In this document: in pieces, positions 15,786 through 20,188 of the stretch
How the letters are laid out: each line of letters starts with the position of its first letter
How positions within the stretch are numbered: the first letter of the stretch is position 1
Origin: an uncultured Collinsella sp.
Lineage (GTDB): Bacteria; Actinomycetota; Coriobacteriia; Coriobacteriales; Coriobacteriaceae
DNA: 20,188 nt
NCBI GenBank assembly: GCA_900544425.1
Contig: UQUX01000023.1
Span: forward strand, 1 to 20,188
Reading direction: 5' to 3'
The notes under the pieces: model-generated
Databases searched by the model: none
Told to the model about the DNA's origin: nothing
Seen by the model: only the letters and a program-made list of their open reading frames with translations
Made by a program: the position numbers and the translations under genes

Positions 15786-16235
15786 ATGGGTCGCCGTGCT
15801 ATTTCGATAACCCTTGCAGTGGTCTGCCTGGCTGTGCTCTTGGGCGCTACAGGGCTGTTTGCTATAAGCCGAGAAACGTCCTATATGCAGGAATGTGCTT
15901 CCGAAGGGTTTGCCATTGATGGTTACTATCGGGATGACAAAACGAGTCTGGAAACCCTGGCTTTTCTTGAGGAGGACAACTGTCGATGGCAGCTGGTCGA
16001 CCAAGACGGAATCTGCACAGACGGGCAGTTTAAGCGTACGGATGACCCCAACATCCTGGTATTAAAGAAGGAAAACGGCAAAGAATTCGGTACGGTTCAC
16101 GTTGCGTATATATCGCGCCGACGCAATCAGGGGCAGATTTACCTAATTAGAGATACTAAGGTGACCCGATTTTATCTTGTGAGCACCGATCCGGCGTTTA
16201 CGGTGGAGTCTGGCGATGTCGATCTGGACAGTTGA
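15786..16235 (+). CDS. Small membrane-anchored or secreted hypothetical protein
   Basis: Protein of 149 aa with an N-terminal hydrophobic helix (about 6-27, AISITLAVVCLAVLLGATGLF) after MGRR, so either a signal anchor or an uncleaved signal peptide with the rest outside the cell. The outer part (30-149) is predicted beta-rich, with alternating segments such as GYYRDDK, CRWQLVDQDGICTDGQF and NILVLKKENG. It has three cysteines (positions 37, 66 and 77, one near the membrane) that could form a disulfide. No family recognised. The ribosome-binding site before ATG 15786 is poor (GGTTGGG). A structured leader precedes it. Codon use is less GC-biased than in the flanking genes, which may hint at transfer. 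Confidence 0.65.
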   Translation: MGRRAISITLAVVCLAVLLGATGLFAISRETSYMQECASEGFAIDGYYRDDKTSLETLAFLEEDNCRWQLVDQDGICTDGQFKRTDDPNILVLKKENGKEFGTVHVAYISRRRNQGQIYLIRDTKVTRFYLVSTDPAFTVESGDVDLDS

Positions 16236-16253
16236 TTCACGGCAATAAAACAG

Positions 16254-16295
16254 CGAGCGGGGCGCGGGTGTGAACTGCACCCCGCTATTTGCTCG
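16254..16295. terminator. Hairpin between convergent genes (probable terminator)
   Basis: AGCGGGG (16256-16262) pairs with CCCCGCT (16280-16286), with further pairing of CGAGC and GCTCG outside and GGGTG/GCACC inside. It lies 20 nt after the stop of the small membrane protein and about 65 nt before the end of the convergent DUF389 gene. The T-run is short, so efficiency is uncertain. Confidence 0.5.
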
Positions 16296-16360
16296 TGTCC
16301 GTATCGCATCTGCGCCTCGTCGTAACTTGCGTCCGTGCAGGCATTCATCCCGCGCCGGCA

Positions 16361-17500
16361 TCACTTCACATCGAACTCCACGCGGTCGAGTTCGGGCACG
16401 TTGAGGTCGATGAGCTTGCGGGCTACGTGGCGGTCGTGCGCCCCGAGCGCCTCGCTCGTTGTCACATGGGCGACAACCTCGCGCTCGACGATGCCCTCTT
16501 CCTCGCCTTCGGTAGCCGAGGTCTCGACGGCGACGGTGTAATCTTTAAAACCCGGCAGCACCGCGGCAAGCTCGCGCGTGGTTTCGGTGACGCCGTAGCC
16601 GTCCTGTACGCCTGCCTGCGCCGAGCCAATAGACCCCGCCGTCATAACAATGCAGGGGATGGCAAAGATCACCGTGCCCACAACAATGCGGCGGCGTACT
16701 TTGCGCGACAGCTCGTCGACCTCGGCATTTTCCTCGGCTGTCACAATGCCGTCGCCGTTGAGGTCGCGCTTGAGCGGTACACGTAAAAGAAGCAATACGG
16801 CTTCGGCCGCCAGCGCGATAAAGACCACGTTGATGCCAAACTCATAAAGCGCCGAGAGAAATAGCGACCCGCTTGCGATGGCGATGCCGTAGCCCGCCGC
16901 GCACAGGGGCGGCATGAGCGCGGTCGCCACGGCCACGCCGGCGATGAGCGTGGCGGGTTCCTGGTCGCGCGAGTTGCCTAGGCCGCCCGCAAAGCCGCCC
17001 GCGAGCGCGACGGCAAGGTCCCACACAGTCGGTGTCGAATTGTCGATGATGGCGGCCGTGGTGGTGCCAAGGGGCGAGAGCTTAAAGTACAACGTGGACG
17101 TGACCAGGCAAAAGACCATCTGTAGAGCCAAGCCCGCGACGGCTTCGACGGTAATCTCACGGTCGAGCGTGGCGATGCCATATGCCATGGCAAGGACCGA
17201 TCCCATAAGCGGGCAGATGAGCATGGCGCCCACGATGGCGATGTCCGAGTCGATATCGAGGCCGATGCTCGCGATGAGCATGGCGATGATGAGGATGCAC
17301 AGGTGAGAGCCGGTCAGGCGCGCCCCGTTTACAAAGCGCTTGCGGATTACGTGATAGGGCGCGCGACCTTCGCGAATGTTGAATGCGCGCTTGAGGAAGC
17401 GGGTGATGTTTTCCATGGCTTCGCTATGGGCGGGGCGGATGCCGTGGCGCCGGTGATGGCGTTCGCGTAGTCGCTTGATCTGTTGTTTGTCGAGTTCCAT
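16361..17500 (-). CDS. DUF389 family membrane protein with an EF-hand loop
   Basis: Membrane protein of 379 aa in the DUF389 family, whose function is unknown. A basic soluble N-terminus (1-80, rich in Arg/His) precedes several hydrophobic segments, including LCILIIAMLIASIGLDIDSD, VGAMLICPLMGSVLAMAYGI (the family's core SPLMGP-like motif) and ATLIAGVAVATALMPPLCAA. A cytosolic or external loop at residues 246-257 reads DLNGDGIVTAEE, an ideal 12-residue EF-hand calcium loop (D1, N3, D5, G6, V8, E12). Another hydrophobic segment (VGTVIFAIPCIVMTAGSIGS) and an acidic C-terminal domain follow. The frame is open upstream to 17626, but the ATG at 17500 has GAGGTGG 5 nt upstream and begins the conserved part. 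It is divergent from the secreted CAP protein, sharing a 307-bp spacer. Confidence 0.88.
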   Translation of the reverse strand: MELDKQQIKRLRERHHRRHGIRPAHSEAMENITRFLKRAFNIREGRAPYHVIRKRFVNGARLTGSHLCILIIAMLIASIGLDIDSDIAIVGAMLICPLMGSVLAMAYGIATLDREITVEAVAGLALQMVFCLVTSTLYFKLSPLGTTTAAIIDNSTPTVWDLAVALAGGFAGGLGNSRDQEPATLIAGVAVATALMPPLCAAGYGIAIASGSLFLSALYEFGINVVFIALAAEAVLLLLRVPLKRDLNGDGIVTAEENAEVDELSRKVRRRIVVGTVIFAIPCIVMTAGSIGSAQAGVQDGYGVTETTRELAAVLPGFKDYTVAVETSATEGEEEGIVEREVVAHVTTSEALGAHDRHVARKLIDLNVPELDRVEFDVK

Positions 17501-17700
17501 GTCCACCTCGTTCCAGCGCGGTCCGCGCAACGCGCCCGTTGTCTTAACTCTACACCGTGGCGGGCGGGGTGTCTGTTGGATGCGGAATCCGATAGGGCGG
17601 ATGACGCGGGAGCAAATGCAAATCACAGGCTCAATTCCATCCCGCGAAAATATGATGCACCAGCTCCTTCAAATGTGACGAAATTGTGAAGCACGAGAGC

Positions 17701-17742
17701 GCGAATTTCAAAAAATTCGCTGGTGACCAATGTTGCGCAACA
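17701..17742. promoter_or_regulatory. Palindrome cluster in the divergent DUF389/CAP-protein spacer
   Basis: Three dyads lie side by side: GCGAATTT-CAAA-AAATTCGC (17701-17720, perfect 8-bp arms), TGGT-G-ACCA (17721-17729) and TGTTGCGCAACA (17731-17742, perfect). They stand 66-107 bp upstream of the secreted-protein start and would suit operators of its promoter. I found no convincing -35/-10 pair. The rest of the spacer (17501-17807) shows only the ribosome-binding sites and a GGATACATCC dyad (17778-17787). Confidence 0.4.
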
Positions 17743-17807
17743 GAATTCAAAAATCGACAGCTACCGTTTGATACGTATGGATACATCCGTGTCAAAGGGA
17801 GAAAGCC

Positions 17808-20188
17808 ATGGCAAACTACAGTCCACAACACTTTGAGCCTCGGGCCAAGGCCGTCAACGTCAAGGGCGTTGCCAACCGCGCCGTCGCAACCGTTTTGACG
17901 GCGGGCCTCATCGCTCAGCCGCTCATGTCGCCGCTGGCGGCAATCGCCGCACCGTCAACCGATAACGGCGATTCTGTTCAGGGGGGGGGTAGTTCTGTAG
18001 AGAATACCGTTGCCGCCGGTAACCAAGCGGTCGTAAAGACGGCTGCCCAGCTGGCCGAGGAGTCGGCAAAGCAGCTCAAGGACGCTCAGGCCGCCTACGA
18101 TGCCGCCCAGAAGAAGGCCGACGCGGCGGGCCAGTCTCAAAAGCAGGCACAGCAGCAAAAGAATCAGGCCTCGCAGGCCGTGACCGATAACGCCGCCGAG
18201 CAGAACGAGGCCGAGGTAGCCGCGCTTCAGGAGAAGATCGATGAGCTTAAGGCAGCCGTCGAAAAGACCGAGCAGCAGCAGAAGAAGCTGGGCGACCTGA
18301 ACGATCAGCTCGAACAGGCCAACAAGAGTGTCGAGGATAAGACCCAGGCGCTCAAGGACGCCAAGGCAAAGCAGGATGAGGCCAAGAAGGCCCTCGATGA
18401 TGCCCAGGCCAAGCTCGAGGCCATGGGTATGGACGAGTACGAGGCCGCCAAGAAGGCCGTCGAGGACGCACAGGCAAAGCTCGATGACGCCAATAAGGTC
18501 GTTGCTACTGCACAGGCCAATCTGGACCAGGCCAAGGCTGCCGAGGCCAGCGCCCAGCAGGAAAAGCAGAATACCGAGGCAGCTTTGACGACTGCCCAGG
18601 CCAAGAAGCAGGAGACTGCCGCTGCTCTCGCAGCCGCAACCACCGCGCGCGATAACGCCCAGCAGAAGTTCAACCAGGCGCAGGCCGCGCTCGATGCTGC
18701 CGTCTCGGGTACGGGTGTTGACCTGAGTGCGCTTGAGGCCGCCATGAACGCTGCTGCTGGTGAGCTCAAGACCGCGCAGACGGAGCTCAATGCCGCGACG
18801 GATGCCGACGCTACCGCCCAGGCGAACCTGCAGGCGGCCCAGAATACCGCCACCGCCGCGCAGGAGAAGGCCAACGCCGCCAACGCTGCCGTGGCATCTG
18901 CCCAGTCTGCATACGATGCGGCAAACAAGGAGTACAAGGACGCGGCCAGTAAGCGTGACGCCGCGAAGACGGCATACGAGCAGGCCCAGCAGACCGAGGC
19001 CGACAAGAAGGCTGAGTACGACCGACTCGTCGAGATTCGTCAGCAGAAGAGCAACGAGTTCGATCAGGCTCGTGCTGAAGTAACCGACGCGCACAATGCA
19101 TACGACGCCGCAAACGCCGAGGTCGAGAAGCTTAACCAGCAGATTGCCGACCTCAAGTCGAACATGACCGTAGACCAGAATGTCATCAACCAGGGTATGT
19201 TCGGCTTCATGAACTACATCATCGGCGGCAGCCAGTTCACGGCCACGCAGAAAAAGAATGCCCAGGAAGCCGCATCGATGCTGACCGGTGCCGCTGACAA
19301 GGCCGAATGGTATGACAAGTACGTCGATCAGGACATGTCTCGCGACACCAATCCGCTTTCCTTGGAGCAGATGCGCAACGCCCTGACCTACCTCGATACC
19401 CAGAACAACCTCCGCAAGGCGAACGGTCAGTCGGAGCTCAGCGTCAGCCTCCGCATGACTGCGGCAGCCGCACTTAATACATCATATTCATCGAACATCT
19501 GGGGACACTCGAACTGCTATTTCGATCAAGGTGAGAACCTTGCGGGCGGCGGCGGAGCATACACCGGAGGCGAAACCGAGGATACCCTCGGCTGGCCATA
19601 TACCGGTCTCTACACCCAGGAGAAAGAGGCATTCGATAAGTACGTTGCACAGTATGGCGACGAACTCGGCAGCCACCGATATGATTCCTACTATATCTAC
19701 CAGCACTACAACAGCATCTACCATGAGTGCGGACACTATCTCAATATCATCGATGCCGGTGCGAAGGCTATCGGCATCGCAACTGGTAGCGGTAAGAACA
19801 CCGATTCCGAGGTAACCATTTTCGACTATAGTGGAAGCACGGGGCAGAAGGACTTCACTGTCTCCGAGTTCAAGAAGCTCGTCACCGACTATATCGATTC
19901 TGCTTACAATGCAGGCGGCACTCAGGAGCAGAAGGAGCAGCTGAAGCAGCTACAGAATAAGCTGGCGGAGGCGCAGAAGAACTTCGGGACTGCCGGAACG
20001 GCTTATTCTGACGCATTGGATAAGCAAGAAAGCTCTCGCGACGCCTATACCGCGGCCGACACGAACATGAACACCGCCAAGGGCGAGTATGAGAAGGCTA
20101 AGTCCGGTACCGCCGCCGCGAAGACGGCATACGACGCCGCGAAGGACGCACTCGGCGGAATCGACATCGAGTCCCTCAAGCAGAACCT
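17808..20188 (+). CDS. Secreted coiled-coil protein with CAP-like domain (partial, phase-variable candidate)
   Basis: The frame runs open from ATG 17808 (GGGAGA site upstream) to the window edge, giving 793 residues without a stop. Residues 1-48 form a long signal peptide: a charged start, a hydrophobic VATVLTAGLIAQPLMSPLAA, and cleavage after AIAA. A run of nine G codes Gly59-61. Residues 70-455 are Ala/Gln/Lys/Asp-rich heptad repeats, a long parallel coiled coil that would act as a stalk. Residues about 515-655 look like a CAP (SCP/PR-1) domain: LSLEQMRNALTYLDTQNNLR, His567 in WGHSNC, GENLAGG (575-581) and HECGHYLNIIDAGAKAIGIA with His639, Glu640 and His643. A second Ala-rich coiled coil starts near 700. 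The 3' end, and any cell-wall anchor, is outside the window. A surface adhesin or wall-associated role is inferred. Codons in the CAP part are less GC-rich, suggesting a mosaic. Confidence 0.85.
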   Translation, partial: MANYSPQHFEPRAKAVNVKGVANRAVATVLTAGLIAQPLMSPLAAIAAPSTDNGDSVQGGGSSVENTVAAGNQAVVKTAAQLAEESAKQLKDAQAAYDAAQKKADAAGQSQKQAQQQKNQASQAVTDNAAEQNEAEVAALQEKIDELKAAVEKTEQQQKKLGDLNDQLEQANKSVEDKTQALKDAKAKQDEAKKALDDAQAKLEAMGMDEYEAAKKAVEDAQAKLDDANKVVATAQANLDQAKAAEASAQQEKQNTEAALTTAQAKKQETAAALAAATTARDNAQQKFNQAQAALDAAVSGTGVDLSALEAAMNAAAGELKTAQTELNAATDADATAQANLQAAQNTATAAQEKANAANAAVASAQSAYDAANKEYKDAASKRDAAKTAYEQAQQTEADKKAEYDRLVEIRQQKSNEFDQARAEVTDAHNAYDAANAEVEKLNQQIADLKSNMTVDQNVINQGMFGFMNYIIGGSQFTATQKKNAQEAASMLTGAADKAEWYDKYVDQDMSRDTNPLSLEQMRNALTYLDTQNNLRKANGQSELSVSLRMTAAAALNTSYSSNIWGHSNCYFDQGENLAGGGGAYTGGETEDTLGWPYTGLYTQEKEAFDKYVAQYGDELGSHRYDSYYIYQHYNSIYHECGHYLNIIDAGAKAIGIATGSGKNTDSEVTIFDYSGSTGQKDFTVSEFKKLVTDYIDSAYNAGGTQEQKEQLKQLQNKLAEAQKNFGTAGTAYSDALDKQESSRDAYTAADTNMNTAKGEYEKAKSGTAAAKTAYDAAKDALGGIDIESLKQN
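17981..17989 (+). repeat. Nine-G homopolymer tract inside the coding sequence
   Basis: Nine consecutive G encode the end of Gln58 and Gly59-61, ten residues after the predicted signal-peptide cleavage. The following bases TAGTTCTGTAG give a stop at once if the tract gains one G (TAG) and within four codons if it loses one (GTA GTT CTG TAG). Only tract lengths of 6, 9, 12 and so on keep the frame open. Confidence 0.95.

Noticed and set aside
15384..16004. Antisense frame of 206 codons
   Set aside because: It crosses the activase-downstream spacer and the start of the small membrane protein, has no ribosome-binding site and no domain, and its composition looks random.
17501..17626. Upstream extension of the DUF389 gene to an earlier ATG
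   Set aside because: The extra 42 residues are Arg/Pro/Cys-rich and unlike the family, and the ATG at 17500 has a good ribosome-binding site.
17955..19094. Antisense frame of 379 codons, Leu/Gly-rich and membrane-like
   Set aside because: It mirrors the Ala/Gln/Lys codons (GCC, CAG, AAG) of the coiled coil on the plus strand. The plus-strand frame is open across it, starts with a signal peptide and runs to the window edge.

Overview
The window reads as a high-GC actinobacterial gut anaerobe, most likely Collinsella or a close relative in the Coriobacteriia. This is an inference from several things seen together: GC-rich codon choice, an actinobacterial-type glutamate ABC operon, a very large fused CoA-dehydratase activase, a CmpB-type membrane protein, and a Gram-positive style secreted coiled-coil/CAP protein. 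No database was searched. No rRNA, tRNA, CRISPR array, transposase or plasmid function was seen.

Layout. 1-173 is the 3' end of an unrecognised gene. 279-4600 (minus) is an operon for amino-acid uptake, transcribed from a good promoter at 4644-4673: lipoprotein binding protein, two permeases, ATPase, then a class C26 gamma-glutamyl hydrolase. A hairpin after the binding-protein gene probably sets excess binding protein over permease. 4714-4976 is a repeat-rich spacer that includes four copies of a 15-bp motif in alternating orientation at an exact 40-bp pitch, followed by the terminator of a DXS-family gene (4977-6758, minus). That enzyme keeps the thiamine machinery but has glycine at the two positions where E. 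coli DXS has its substrate-phosphate arginines. 6987-8546 (plus) is a two-gene unit, an HD-domain hydrolase and a CmpB-like membrane protein. Next come a 3' relic of a PII (glnB-type) gene with its terminator, and a Cof-type HAD phosphatase (8801-9664).

9720-15289 is a regulator/enzyme pair: a TetR repressor preceded by two dyads, then, 11 bp downstream, a 1593-residue protein with two activase (ASKHA) domains, a Cys cluster and DUF2229/HgdB-like regions. 15375-15752 holds a frameshifted gene relic and a folded leader. It is followed by a small membrane-anchored protein (15786-16235). A DUF389 membrane protein with an EF-hand loop (16361-17500, minus) is divergent from a long secreted coiled-coil/CAP protein (17808 to the window end, plus, incomplete).

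The strongest candidate for new biology is the last gene. A run of nine G just after its signal-peptide region has stop codons immediately downstream in both other frames, as expected of a phase-variable ON/OFF switch for a surface protein. Next in interest are the altered DXS-family enzyme, the four-arm repeat array, the fused activase and the PII relic.
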